From: Pseudomonadota bacterium
GTDB taxonomy: Bacteria; Pseudomonadota; Gammaproteobacteria; Burkholderiales; Ferrovaceae
Assembly: GCA_021832305.1 (NCBI GenBank)
Contig: JAKBLB010000004.1
Location: 1-64,000 of the forward strand
Length of the DNA: 64,000 nucleotides
Direction of reading: 5' to 3'
Shown: one piece after another, positions 36,133 to 44,915 of the stretch
Layout of the letters: the number at the start of each line of letters is the position of its first letter
How positions within the stretch are numbered: position 1 is the stretch's first letter
Notes under the pieces: model-generated
What the model saw: the letters and a program-made list of their open reading frames with translations, nothing else
Databases searched by the model: none
Told to the model about the DNA's origin: nothing
Position numbers and translations under genes: made by a program

Positions 36133-36987
36133 ATGAAAAACATAGACTTGCATAACCATTCCCAGATTTCTGACGGACTCCTGACGCCGCGCGCCCTGGT
36201 GGAGTTGGCGGTGACCAATGGGGTGACGGGCCTTGCATTGACCGATCATGACAATCTGGCCGGATTGGACGAGGCCCAGGCAGTGGCCACTCAGATGGGT
36301 CTGGACTTCATCCCGGGCGTTGAAGTGTCGGTGACCTGGAACCGTCATACGATTCACGTGGTGGGATTGGGGGTGGTGCGTACGACCCGGGTCTTGCAGA
36401 ACGGTTTGGCCGCGCTTCGTCAGGGGCGTCAGGAGCGGGCGGAACGCATTGCCTATGAACTGGCGCGTGCGGGCATTCCAGGGGCCCTGGAAGGCGCACG
36501 GCGCCATGCGCATAACCCGGAGATTCTGGCACGCCCCCATTTTGCGCGTTATCTGGTGGAGCAAAAGGTGGCGCGGGATGTGGCCACTGTATTCAAACGC
36601 TTTCTGGTCAAAGGAAAGCCGGGTTATGTCAGTCATGTTTGGGCGGAATTGGGGGATGCCGTATCGTGGATTCAAGCGGCCAACGGGTTGGCGATTCTGG
36701 CGCATCCCGGTCGATACCCCTTGTCCGGAAAGGAATTAGCACAACTGCTCGATGAATTTACCGAGGCCGGAGGGCGTGGGTTGGAAGTGGTGACCGCCAA
36801 CCATACCCGTGAGCAGGTCGATGAATTTGCGAGTCAGGCCAACAAACGTCAGTTGCTCGCTTCACGAGGATCCGATTACCACGGCCCCGGTGAAAGTCGT
36901 TTTGAACCAGGGCGGTTACCCCCCCTGCCCGGACATTGTTATCCGGTTTGGGAAGATCCATCCCTGCGCAACTATTTTTTATCCTGA
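36133..36987 (+). CDS. PHP-domain phosphoesterase, RNase AM (YciV/TrpH)-like
   Basis: The 284-residue protein is a PHP-fold metal phosphoesterase. Metal-binding segments are DLHNHSQISDG (residues 5-15), ALTDHDNLAGL, PGVEVSVTW, ILAHPGRYP and the C-terminal GSDYHGP. This is the YciV/TrpH group; the E. coli member (RNase AM) is a 5'-3' exonuclease active on RNA ends and oligonucleotides. In E. coli it lies beside the trp operon, and here it lies 19 bases before trpS. Function is inferred from the family; motif content is directly visible. Confidence 0.9.
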   Translation: MKNIDLHNHSQISDGLLTPRALVELAVTNGVTGLALTDHDNLAGLDEAQAVATQMGLDFIPGVEVSVTWNRHTIHVVGLGVVRTTRVLQNGLAALRQGRQERAERIAYELARAGIPGALEGARRHAHNPEILARPHFARYLVEQKVARDVATVFKRFLVKGKPGYVSHVWAELGDAVSWIQAANGLAILAHPGRYPLSGKELAQLLDEFTEAGGRGLEVVTANHTREQVDEFASQANKRQLLASRGSDYHGPGESRFEPGRLPPLPGHCYPVWEDPSLRNYFLS

Positions 36988-37006
36988 ACTCCAGGGAGTT
37001 TGATGT

Positions 37007-38209
37007 ATGTATCCTGATCGTGTATTGTCGGGCATGCGCCCCACCGGGGCGCTCCACCTGGGCCATTATCACGGGGTTTTGAAAAACTGGATCAAGATCC
37101 AGCATGAATTCGAATGCCTGTTCATGGTGGCCGACTGGCATGCGTTGACCACACATTATGATGCTACCATGGGGTTGGAGAATCATGTCTGGGATATGGT
37201 CGTGGATTGGCTGGCTGCTGGGGTAGATCCCAACCAGGCCACTTTGTTCATTCAATCCAGGGTCCCGGAGCATGCGGAGTTGCATCTGCTCCTATCCATG
37301 GTCACGCCGGTGGGATGGTTGGAACGGGTGCCCACCTACAAGGAGCAGCAGCAGAAACTGACGGATCGAGACCTGTCGTCGTACGGCTTTCTGGGCTATC
37401 CTCTCCTGCAGGCAGCGGATATTTTGTTGTACCGTGCCAATCGGGTGCCGGTGGGAGAAGATCAGGTCCCCCATATCGAGTTTGCGCGGGAAGTGGCGCG
37501 CCGTTTCAACCATTTTTATGGGCGCGAGAAAGATTTTGAGGCCAACGCGCTGGAAGCGGCACGCAAGATGGGCAACAAGAAGTCCCGACTGTATCTGGAA
37601 TTGCGTACCCGTTATACGGAACGGGGCGACGCAGAGGCGTTGCTGGCGGCGCGTGATTTGCTGGGCGAAGCCCAAAATCTCTCCCTGGGAGACCGAGAAC
37701 GTCTTTTTGGCTATCTGGAAGGGAATGCCAGGCCAATTCTAGCCGAGCCCCATGCGCTCTTGACCGAGGCTTCGCGCTTGCCCGGTCTGGATGGACAAAA
37801 AATGGCCAAATCCTACGGAAATACCCTGCCCCTGCGTCTGTCGGAAGAGGCTTTGGCCCACAAGATCAGCACCATGAAAACCGATGAGGCACGAAAATTA
37901 CGCACGGATCCCGGAGAGCCAACCCGTTGTCCTGTCTATGCCTTTCACAAACTGTACAGTGATGAAAAAACCCTGACGTGGGTGGAGGACGGGTGTCGGA
38001 CTGCCGGAATTGGGTGCGTTCAGTGCAAGCAACCGATCATCGAGCAGGTCATTCTCGAGTTGCGCCCCTTGCGTGAGCGGGCCCAGTTGTATCAGGAAGA
38101 TCCCACCCTGGTGCGCAACATCATCGCGGATGGATGCGAGCGAGCTCGCCGTCTGGCTTGCGATACTCTGCGTGATGTTCGCGAGGCCATGGGCCTGGTG
38201 TATTCATGA
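37007..38209 (+). CDS. trpS: Tryptophanyl-tRNA synthetase (long form)
   Basis: TrpRS charges tRNA-Trp. The 400-residue class I synthetase has the HIGH-type motif HLGH at 17-20, the adenylate loop GYPLLQAADILLYRA, VPVGEDQVPHIEFAREVA, and the second signature KMAKS at 265-269 (KMSKS variant). It is longer than the 334-residue E. coli enzyme because of an insertion of about 60 residues between the binding loop and KMAKS (YGREKDFEANALEAAR onward); long forms are common in Betaproteobacteria. Its stop overlaps the scpA start (ATGA). Confidence 0.96.
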   Translation: MYPDRVLSGMRPTGALHLGHYHGVLKNWIKIQHEFECLFMVADWHALTTHYDATMGLENHVWDMVVDWLAAGVDPNQATLFIQSRVPEHAELHLLLSMVTPVGWLERVPTYKEQQQKLTDRDLSSYGFLGYPLLQAADILLYRANRVPVGEDQVPHIEFAREVARRFNHFYGREKDFEANALEAARKMGNKKSRLYLELRTRYTERGDAEALLAARDLLGEAQNLSLGDRERLFGYLEGNARPILAEPHALLTEASRLPGLDGQKMAKSYGNTLPLRLSEEALAHKISTMKTDEARKLRTDPGEPTRCPVYAFHKLYSDEKTLTWVEDGCRTAGIGCVQCKQPIIEQVILELRPLRERAQLYQEDPTLVRNIIADGCERARRLACDTLRDVREAMGLVYS

Positions 38210-39030
38210 TCCAGGAAGGGGGGGCCATCGAGCATCCGGAGGCCAGGGTCAACGGCGCGTCCTTCTCGGCTTGGCCCAAAGATCTTTACATTCCTCCCGA
38301 AGCTCTGGAAGTTTTTCTCGACCAGTTCGAAGGGCCTCTGGATTTATTGCTCTACCTGATTCGCAAGCATCAAATCGACATTCTCGACATCCCCCTGGCC
38401 GATCTGACGGAACAGTACATGGTCTATGTCCAGGCCATGCGACATCACCAACTCCATCTGGCAGCGGATTATCTGGTCATGGCGGCCTGGCTGATCGAAC
38501 TGAAGGTCAGATTCCTGATTCCGGTGCCTGAAACCGTGGGGGACCAGGAAGAAGAGGAAGATCCCCGTTGGGTTTTGGCCCAACGTCTGTTGGCCTATGA
38601 GAAAATGAAGGCGGCAGCGCTTCGACTGCAGGACCATCCCCAGCAAGGGCGGGAATTCCTGGTGGCGCGGGTCGTTCATGACGGTCCCGCATCCCCCTTC
38701 GCGCCAGGTGTTGGCCTGGCCGACCTGCACTGTGCGTGGCAACAGATGGGGCGGCGTCTACAGCGCTCGCGCCATCACCGAATCATCCGGGAAGGGCTTT
38801 CCGTGCGGGAGACCATGACCCGGATCTTGAAAGTCTTGAAGCAGCAAACCCATCTTACTTTTCAGGAATTGTTTCTGAAGGAGCGAGGCCGTTCGCATCT
38901 GGTCGTCCATTTCGTTGCCGTGCTCGAACTGGTGCGCGAATCCTTGATCGAAGTGATTCAAATCGAGGCGTTGGGTCCCTTGCATTTGCGCAGGGCGGGT
39001 CAAAACGAAGGACTCGAGGGGCGGGCATGA
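38206..39030 (+). CDS. scpA: Segregation and condensation protein ScpA
   Basis: ScpA is the kleisin that bridges the Smc heads. The 274-residue protein has a 30-residue lead followed by the family motif VFLDQFEGPLDLLLYLIRKHQIDILDIPLADLTEQY, then YLVMAAWLIELKVRFLIP with the acidic DQEEEEDPRW, and the C-terminal winged-helix region that contacts the Smc head. Smc itself is coded at 44916-48422 in the same window. It overlaps trpS and scpB by four bases each. Confidence 0.94.
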   Translation: MIQEGGAIEHPEARVNGASFSAWPKDLYIPPEALEVFLDQFEGPLDLLLYLIRKHQIDILDIPLADLTEQYMVYVQAMRHHQLHLAADYLVMAAWLIELKVRFLIPVPETVGDQEEEEDPRWVLAQRLLAYEKMKAAALRLQDHPQQGREFLVARVVHDGPASPFAPGVGLADLHCAWQQMGRRLQRSRHHRIIREGLSVRETMTRILKVLKQQTHLTFQELFLKERGRSHLVVHFVAVLELVRESLIEVIQIEALGPLHLRRAGQNEGLEGRA

Positions 39031-39590
39031 ACGGCGAGGAGAATGTGGTCGGTCGGTACGTTCTTGTGCTCGAGGCGGCACTGTTGTGCAGTTCCCAACC
39101 TTTGAGCATCAGCCAGTTGCGTCGACTGTTCGACCCTGAACTTCCTGCGCCCAGGATTCACCAGGCACTGAGGGATCTTCAGGCGCAGTGGAAAGAACGC
39201 GGGGTATCTCTGGTTCAGGTGGCCAGCGGTTGGCGTTTTCAGAGTGCCCCCTGGGTGCAGGCCTGGCTGGAACGTCTCGAGCGCGAGCCGGGGCCTCGCT
39301 ATTCCCGGGCGGTCATGGAAACCCTCGCCATCATTGCCTGGCGTCAGCCTGTCACGCGGGGAGATATCGAAGAGATTCGTGGCGTGACGGTTTCCTCTCC
39401 GATCCTCAAAACCCTGGAAGAACGCGGATGGATCGAAGCAGTGGGCCAACGGGAAACCCCGGGGAGACCCACGCTGTTCGGTACGACCCGAAGTTTCCTG
39501 GATCACCTTGGACTGCGCACCTTGTGCGATTTGCCCGCACTGGATGGACACACAGAAGGAAAGGAAGATGGAATCCCAGCGCTTACATAA
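39027..39590 (+). CDS. scpB: Segregation and condensation protein ScpB
   Basis: ScpB dimerises and binds ScpA in the bacterial condensin. The 187-residue protein consists of two winged-helix domains, with EAALLCSSQPLSISQLRRLF at the start and the hallmark ETLAIIAWRQPVTRGDIEEIRGV, ILKTLEERGWIEAVGQRETPGRPTLFGTT in the second half. The start overlaps the scpA TGA; a longer upstream frame lies within scpA and has no family features. Its last 23 bases overlap the rluB start. Confidence 0.94.
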   Translation: MNGEENVVGRYVLVLEAALLCSSQPLSISQLRRLFDPELPAPRIHQALRDLQAQWKERGVSLVQVASGWRFQSAPWVQAWLERLEREPGPRYSRAVMETLAIIAWRQPVTRGDIEEIRGVTVSSPILKTLEERGWIEAVGQRETPGRPTLFGTTRSFLDHLGLRTLCDLPALDGHTEGKEDGIPALT

Positions 39591-40416
39591 GGTCTTGGCC
39601 CAGTCCGGAGTAGGTTCCCGACGGGAAATGGAAACTCTGATCGAAGCCGGAGAAGTTCGGGTGAATGGGGTAGTGGCCCAGGTCGGGTCGCAGGTGGAAC
39701 CCGGGGACCGGGTGACCGTTCAGGGACGGCCGGTGCGCCTGAAATTCGGTGAAGCACAGGTCCGAATCCTGCTGTACCACAAGCCTGAGGGGGAGATCGT
39801 CAGCCGTGATGATCCTGATGGGAGAACCACGGTGTTTGCCACCCTACCCAAACTCAAAGGGGAGAAATGGGTCAGCGTGGGACGACTGGACTACAACACC
39901 AGCGGACTTCTGATTTTTACTACCAGCGGCGCTTTGGCGCATCGTCTGACCCACCCCAGTTTTGAAATTGAACGGGAATATGCCGTGCGTGTCGTGGGTG
40001 AACTGAGCGACCTGCAAATGCGGCAGTCCTGTCAGGAAATCTTGCTGGAAGATGGTCCGGCCTGTTTCGAAGCTATTCGGGATCAGGGTGGAGAGGGGAC
40101 CAATCACTGGTATCAGGTGGTGTTGAAAGAAGGAAGAAATCGTGAAGTACGGCGTATGTTTGCCGCACTGGGGTGTATGGTGGGGCGTTTGATGCGCGTT
40201 CGTTTCGGCCTTATTGGATTGCCTCCCCGGCTCAAGCGAGGCCACTTCGAAGAGTTGGATGCGCGCGCCGTTCAGCAGGTTCTGGATTGGGCGGGGATGC
40301 CTCCGGTCATTCGGGGAGAGGTAACGGTGCCGGGACCGCGCCGTCCCAGGACTCCAAGGCCGCGTATGGAAGCGCAAAGACAAACCGGTCCCCTGCGGAA
40401 AGTTCGAGCCAGATAA
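39568..40416 (+). CDS. rluB: 23S rRNA pseudouridine synthase B-type
   Basis: RluB makes pseudouridine at position 2605 of 23S rRNA. The 282-residue protein has an N-terminal S4 RNA-binding domain (RLHKVLAQSGVGSRREMETLI), then the RsuA/RluB catalytic core with VGRLDYNTSGLLIFT (catalytic Asp) and KEGRNREVRRMFAALG. The C-terminal 36 residues are basic and Pro/Arg-rich (PGPRRPRTPRPR), probably a disordered RNA-binding tail. AAGGAAGG precedes the ATG, inside scpB. The tail is antisense to the conserved end of prmB over 110 bases. Confidence 0.94.
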   Translation: MESQRLHKVLAQSGVGSRREMETLIEAGEVRVNGVVAQVGSQVEPGDRVTVQGRPVRLKFGEAQVRILLYHKPEGEIVSRDDPDGRTTVFATLPKLKGEKWVSVGRLDYNTSGLLIFTTSGALAHRLTHPSFEIEREYAVRVVGELSDLQMRQSCQEILLEDGPACFEAIRDQGGEGTNHWYQVVLKEGRNREVRRMFAALGCMVGRLMRVRFGLIGLPPRLKRGHFEELDARAVQQVLDWAGMPPVIRGEVTVPGPRRPRTPRPRMEAQRQTGPLRKVRAR

Positions 40417-41257
40417 AAGGCAGGTACGGGAAAGTGGCTTCCAGTTCATTGGCCTGATGGCCGACTTCCACCACCAGCCAGCCCTCCGGGGAGAGGTGGC
40501 GGCGGGCTGTTGCGAGGATTCGCCGTACATGGTCCAGTCCATCGATGCCACTGGCCAGGGCGGTGACGGGTTCCCGGCGGTACTCGGCCGGAAGGTTTTC
40601 CATGGCCGCCTGATCGACGTAGGGCGGATTGGAAATGATTAAATCGTAGACTCCTTCTTCCAGCGGTTCGAGCAGGTCTCCTTCAAACAGGTGGATCTGT
40701 TCTGAAAGCCCATATTCGGCACAATTGAGACGAGCCACCGCCAGGGCGTCCGGGGAAATATCGACGGCATCTACACGGGCTTCGGGGCAGTGGAGTGCCA
40801 GCAGGATGGCCAGAGAGCCTCCACCCGTGCAGACATCTGCGACCCGCTGCAGGGCATGAAAGTCCTCGATCAGGAAAACCAGGGGCTCTTCCAGAGCCTC
40901 CGCGATGAAAGAACGGGGAATGAGGACCCGTTCATCGCAGTAAAAGCGGTGCGAACCGAGCCAGGCTTCGCGGGTCAGGTAGGGCACGGGGATGCGTTCC
41001 ACGACGCGCCGTTTGAGCAACCCCAGAAATTCTTCCCGTTCGTGGGGCAGGATACGCGCATCGAGCCAAAGGGCGGGGTCCTGATCTCTGGGCAGGGACA
41101 GGCTGAACAGGAGCAGGTGTCGTGCTTCCTCCTGAGGGGTGGGATAACCATGCCCAAAAAATACACCGCTGCGCTGCAGGATCGTTATGCTCCAGCGCCA
41201 CAGATCGCGCACGGTGTTCAGGGGAAGAATTTCCTGTGGACTTGGGAAGAGAGTCAT
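40307..41257 (-). CDS. prmB: 50S ribosomal protein L3 glutamine methyltransferase
   Basis: PrmB N5-methylates a glutamine of ribosomal protein uL3. The 316-residue protein has the N-terminal helical substrate domain (WRWSITILQRSGVFFGHG), the PRSFIAEALEE segment, the SAM-binding DVCTGGGSLAILLA and VDAVDISPDALAVA, and NPPY at 210-213. The HGYPTPQEEA motif and the PRSFIAE segment favour PrmB over PrmC. The end GDRFVFALPY runs into an unusual Pro-rich tail, which is where it overlaps the rluB end. Its ATG overlaps the dapE stop, so it is the last gene of the dap group. Confidence 0.93.
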   Translation of the reverse strand: MTLFPSPQEILPLNTVRDLWRWSITILQRSGVFFGHGYPTPQEEARHLLLFSLSLPRDQDPALWLDARILPHEREEFLGLLKRRVVERIPVPYLTREAWLGSHRFYCDERVLIPRSFIAEALEEPLVFLIEDFHALQRVADVCTGGGSLAILLALHCPEARVDAVDISPDALAVARLNCAEYGLSEQIHLFEGDLLEPLEEGVYDLIISNPPYVDQAAMENLPAEYRREPVTALASGIDGLDHVRRILATARRHLSPEGWLVVEVGHQANELEATFPYLPFIWLELSAGDRFVFALPYAALESWDGAVPAPLPLPE

Positions 41258-42387
41258 GGAGTCAGCAGATTCAGGAGTAAACGTTGGTAGATGGCGGACA
41301 GGCGGGCCGGGTCGGTGCTGGCGATGCGTTCATTGCGCTGATGAATGGTGCCGTTGCAAGGCCCCAACTCGACCACCTGGGAACCCAGCGTGACTAAAAA
41401 ACGACCATCCGAGGTGCCACCACTGGTGGACAGCGTGGGGTGTACTCCCGTGACATGCTGTACCGCTTCCTGGAGTGCGGTAACCAGGGTACCGTGCGGA
41501 GTCAGGAAGGGCTGAGCACTCAGCGACCATTGCAGGTCGAAGTCCAGTCCGTGCCGTTGCAGGATTTGCCGTGTCCGCTCTTGCAGGGAGTTTGCCGAAC
41601 TGGCGGTCGAAAAACGGAAATTGAACCAGGCCGTCAATTCGCCGGGGATGACATTTCCGGCGCCGGTCCCGCTCTGCAGATTGGAGATTTGAAATGTCGT
41701 GGCAGGAAAATCTTCGCTGGCTTGATCCCATACCGTGTTGGTCAGGTCGGCCAGGGCAGGGGCGGTCAGGTGGATGGGGTTTCGTGCCAGATGGGGATAA
41801 GCCACGTGACCTTGTATGCCGCGCACGGTCAGTACGCCGGACAGGGAGCCACGGCGTCCATTTTTGATCGTATCGCCCAGTTGGTCAACGGAAGTGGGTT
41901 CTCCCACCAGGCAATAGTCGGGAATTTGGCCCGTTTCCTCGAGCCATTCCACGACCCTTGCTGTGCCCTCCAGCGCGGGGCCTTCTTCGTCTGAAGTGAG
42001 GAGTAGAGCAATGGAACCCGGCAGGTCTGGATGAGTGGTCAAAACGCTTTCGATGGCTGTCACAAAGGCCGCCAGGGAAGCCTTCATGTCTGCCGCGCCG
42101 CGTCCATACAAAAATCCGTCTCGTATCGTCGGCAGAAAGGGGAGAGAAAGCCAGCCGGATTCGGGGCCGGGGGGAACCACGTCCGTATGTCCTGCCAGAA
42201 CGACCAGAGGAGACTGGGTTCCCCGTCGCAACCACAGATTGCGGACCTCACCCCGATCCAGAGGGGTGGCTTTGAAACCCAGAGGGGCCAGGCGGAGGGC
42301 AATGAGTTCCTGACATCCGCCATCTTCGGGAGTCACCGAGGGATGGCGGATCAATTCCGCCGTCAGTTCCAGGGTGGGGTCGGTCAT
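41254..42387 (-). CDS. dapE: Succinyl-diaminopimelate desuccinylase
   Basis: DapE hydrolyses N-succinyl-LL-diaminopimelate, completing the succinylase branch toward meso-DAP and lysine. The 377-residue M20-family di-zinc protein has LAGHTDVVPPGPESGW, YGRGAADMKASLAAF, LLLTSDEEGPALEGT with the catalytic Glu, and CLVGEPTSV, with the C-terminal zinc His expected in ELGPCNGTIHQRNE. Length equals the E. coli enzyme within a few residues. The start follows the dapD stop directly. Confidence 0.96.
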   Translation of the reverse strand: MTDPTLELTAELIRHPSVTPEDGGCQELIALRLAPLGFKATPLDRGEVRNLWLRRGTQSPLVVLAGHTDVVPPGPESGWLSLPFLPTIRDGFLYGRGAADMKASLAAFVTAIESVLTTHPDLPGSIALLLTSDEEGPALEGTARVVEWLEETGQIPDYCLVGEPTSVDQLGDTIKNGRRGSLSGVLTVRGIQGHVAYPHLARNPIHLTAPALADLTNTVWDQASEDFPATTFQISNLQSGTGAGNVIPGELTAWFNFRFSTASSANSLQERTRQILQRHGLDFDLQWSLSAQPFLTPHGTLVTALQEAVQHVTGVHPTLSTSGGTSDGRFLVTLGSQVVELGPCNGTIHQRNERIASTDPARLSAIYQRLLLNLLTP

Positions 42388-43212
42388 TCAGGCGCCCCGC
42401 AACAGTTCATTGATACTGGTTTTGGCACGGGTCTTGGCATCCACTTTCTTGACGATGACGGCACAGTATAAACTGTATCTGCCGTCGGCTGAAGGGAGGT
42501 TGCCAGACACCACCACGGAGCCGGCCGGAACCTGCCCGTAAGTGACGATGCCTGTCTCGCGATCGTAGATTTTTGTACTCTGCCCGATATAGACACCCAT
42601 GGAAATGACCGAGCCTTCCCCCACGATGACGCCTTCCACGATTTCCGAACGGGCGCCGATGAAGCAATGATCTTCGATGATGGTGGGATTGGCCTGGACG
42701 GGTTCCAGAACGCCGCCGATGCCGACTCCGCCGGACAGGTGAACATGTTTGCCGATTTGGGCGCAGGACCCCACGGTCGCCCAGGTATCGACCATGGCAG
42801 ATTCGTCAACATAGGCGCCGATATTGACGTAAGATGGCATGAGTACCACATTGCGGGCGATGAAACTGCCGCGCCGGGCCAGAGCGGGAGGGGCTACCCG
42901 AAAGCCGCCCTGAGTGAAGGCCGCATCATCGTAATGGGCAAACTTGCTGTCCACCTTGTCCCAATATTGGGTGAATCCCCCATCCATGCGGTGGTTGGCT
43001 TGCAGGCGGAAAGACAGCAGTACGGCTTTTTTGATCCATTGGTGGGTGATCCAGTTGCCGTCCTTTTTTTCGGCGACCCGTAGACTCCCCTGATCCAGAG
43101 CTGTGATGACGCGTTCGATGGTTTCGTGCAGTTCGCTGGGGGGGGCGCTGGGACTCCAGCGCTCCCGTTGTTCAAAGGCATGTTCAATCAGGGTTTGTGC
43201 GTCAGACCACAT
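42388..43212 (-). CDS. dapD: Tetrahydrodipicolinate N-succinyltransferase
   Basis: DapD transfers succinyl from succinyl-CoA to tetrahydrodipicolinate. The 274-residue protein has the N-terminal helical domain ([23 protein letters not shown]), [10 protein letters not shown], and a left-handed beta-helix built of hexapeptide repeats (about 100-240, including [20 protein letters not shown] and [17 protein letters not shown]). Length equals E. coli DapD (274). GAGGAG is placed upstream of the ATG, in the 14-base gap after dapC. Confidence 0.97.
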   Translation of the reverse strand: MWSDAQTLIEHAFEQRERWSPSAPPSELHETIERVITALDQGSLRVAEKKDGNWITHQWIKKAVLLSFRLQANHRMDGGFTQYWDKVDSKFAHYDDAAFTQGGFRVAPPALARRGSFIARNVVLMPSYVNIGAYVDESAMVDTWATVGSCAQIGKHVHLSGGVGIGGVLEPVQANPTIIEDHCFIGARSEIVEGVIVGEGSVISMGVYIGQSTKIYDRETGIVTYGQVPAGSVVVSGNLPSADGRYSLYCAVIVKKVDAKTRAKTSINELLRGA

Positions 43213-43226
43213 GGGGGGGATTCTCC

Positions 43227-44423
43227 TCAGGAGGGGTAATGGGCAAGAAAGTCGAGCAGTCGTTCGATGGCTTCCCCGGTTTCTTCAAGGGAACCCACCA
43301 GGGCGATACGTACCTGTCCGGTTCCGGGGTTGAAGCCGTGGGCAGTCCGTGCCAGATAACTGCCGGGCAGGACTGCGACGTTAAATTTCAGATAGAGGGC
43401 GCGTGCAAAATCCGTATCGGAACCGGGAACCTGGACCCAGTAGTAGAAACTGGCGTGTGGTCGTACCAAAGGGAGGTGCGGGTGAACACGGTCGTAGAAC
43501 CGGGTCATCTTTGCCTGGTAGAGCCGACGGTTTTCCTGAACGTGAGTCTCGTCCCGCCAGGCTGCGACACTGGCCGCCTGGACCGCCGGGTTCATGGCGC
43601 TGCCATGATAGGTACGGTAGAGCGCGAAACGCCTGAGTAAATTCCGGTCTCCTGCCACGAAGGCCGAGCGTAATCCGGGGACATTGGAGCGTTTGGACAG
43701 GCTGCCCATGACGAGGAGGCGCGGATAACCCGAGCGGCCGAGATGCTGGGCGGCTTCCAACCCCCCCAGCGGAGGAGCACTGTCCAGAGGATAGATTTCC
43801 GAATAGCATTCGTCACTCACCAGGGTGAACCCATATCGGTCAGAGAGGGCGAACAACTGAGCCCATTCCTCCAGGCTCAGGACTCGTCCGGTCGGGTTGC
43901 CGGGAGAACAGACAAAGACCATGCGGGTATGGGTCCAGACGGACTCGGGGACCCGACTGTAATCGATGCGGTGGGCTTGAGCAGGATCCGCATTGACAAA
44001 GTAGGGATGTCCTCCGGCCAGCAGCGTGGCCCCTTCGTAGATCTGGTAAAAAGGGTTGGGACAGACCACCCTTTCTCCGGCACTCGGGTCGAGCAGGGTC
44101 TGGGTAAGGGAAAACAGGGCTTCACGACTGCCCAGGGTGGGCAGCACTTCCGTCTCTGGATCCAGAGACGGGAGGTGAAAACGATATTCCAGCCAACCCG
44201 CCAAGGTTTCGCGCAAAACCCGGGTTCCCAGGGTTTGTGGATAGTGAGCCAGTCCGTCCAGATGCGCACAAAGCGCATCCTGAATGAAACGCGGGGTAGG
44301 ATGACGGGGTTCCCCGATGGATAATGCGATGGGAGTATGGTCGGGGCAAGGAGTCTGCGCTCCGATCAGGCTTCGCCAGCGTTCGAAAGGATAGGGCTGA
44401 AGTACGTCAAGACGGGGATTCAT
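43227..44423 (-). CDS. dapC: Succinyldiaminopimelate aminotransferase DapC (class I/II PLP aminotransferase)
   Basis: DapC aminates N-succinyl-2-amino-6-ketopimelate, the step between DapD and DapE. The 398-residue fold-type I PLP protein starts [19 protein letters not shown] and contains [28 protein letters not shown] and the PLP lysine in [14 protein letters not shown]. The start is the ATG overlapping the queF stop; an upstream extension of 23 codons lies inside queF. Its place between queF and dapD supports the dapC assignment over other aminotransferases. Confidence 0.92.
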   Translation of the reverse strand: MNPRLDVLQPYPFERWRSLIGAQTPCPDHTPIALSIGEPRHPTPRFIQDALCAHLDGLAHYPQTLGTRVLRETLAGWLEYRFHLPSLDPETEVLPTLGSREALFSLTQTLLDPSAGERVVCPNPFYQIYEGATLLAGGHPYFVNADPAQAHRIDYSRVPESVWTHTRMVFVCSPGNPTGRVLSLEEWAQLFALSDRYGFTLVSDECYSEIYPLDSAPPLGGLEAAQHLGRSGYPRLLVMGSLSKRSNVPGLRSAFVAGDRNLLRRFALYRTYHGSAMNPAVQAASVAAWRDETHVQENRRLYQAKMTRFYDRVHPHLPLVRPHASFYYWVQVPGSDTDFARALYLKFNVAVLPGSYLARTAHGFNPGTGQVRIALVGSLEETGEAIERLLDFLAHYPS

Positions 44424-44848
44424 GCCAAAGGAGGGGCCCAGGGAGTCGCTCCGGCAAAGTGTACCGGCGGCAAAGAGCAACGGGGTTGCCACCCTTCCTG
44501 GCGGTGTTCGCTCAGCACATGGGTAAAGATGCCGCCGCGCACGTTCCAGCGACTCAAGAGACGCAGGAAGCGGGGTTGTGTCGCTGCGACCAGATCATCG
44601 AGAATGCGTTGTGTCACGGCCTCATGAAAGGCGCCCTCATTCCGGAAAGACCACAGATACAGTTTGAGGCTTTTTAACTCGACATTGGCCCGGTTCGGGA
44701 CATAGTCGAGACTCAACCAGGCAAAATCGGGTTGCCCTGTCTTGGGACACAGGCAGGTGAATTCAGGCAGTTCCATGTGAATCAGATAATCCCGTTCCGG
44801 ACTTGGATTCGGGAAGGTTTCCAGAGTGCGACTGGGTTGAGTGGGCAT
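44420..44848 (-). CDS. queF: NADPH-dependent 7-cyano-7-deazaguanine reductase
   Basis: QueF reduces preQ0 to preQ1 for queuosine in tRNA. The 142-residue protein is the short, unimodular type with the T-fold motif [14 protein letters not shown], where Cys34 forms the thioimide with preQ0 and Asp41 is the proton donor, followed by the family [20 protein letters not shown] segment. The ATG at 44848 has AGGA 8 bases upstream; the reading frame further upstream runs into the divergent smc promoter region. It heads a minus-strand group with dapC, dapD, dapE and prmB. Confidence 0.93.
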   Translation of the reverse strand: MPTQPSRTLETFPNPSPERDYLIHMELPEFTCLCPKTGQPDFAWLSLDYVPNRANVELKSLKLYLWSFRNEGAFHEAVTQRILDDLVAATQPRFLRLLSRWNVRGGIFTHVLSEHRQEGWQPRCSLPPVHFAGATPWAPPLA

Positions 44849-44877
44849 TGGGGGGATCCTGTCAGATAGAGTAGAAT
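44848..44877 (+). promoter_or_regulatory. Possible smc promoter
   Basis: TTGGGG (44848-44853) and TAGAAT (44872-44877) are 18 bases apart; the -10 is good (5 of 6), the -35 weak (3 of 6). The pair lies 38 bases before the chosen smc start and touches the queF start codon on the other strand. Confidence 0.3.
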
Positions 44878-44915
44878 CTTCCCATTCTAACTTCTTTGTG
44901 GACAGCAGCGCATCA

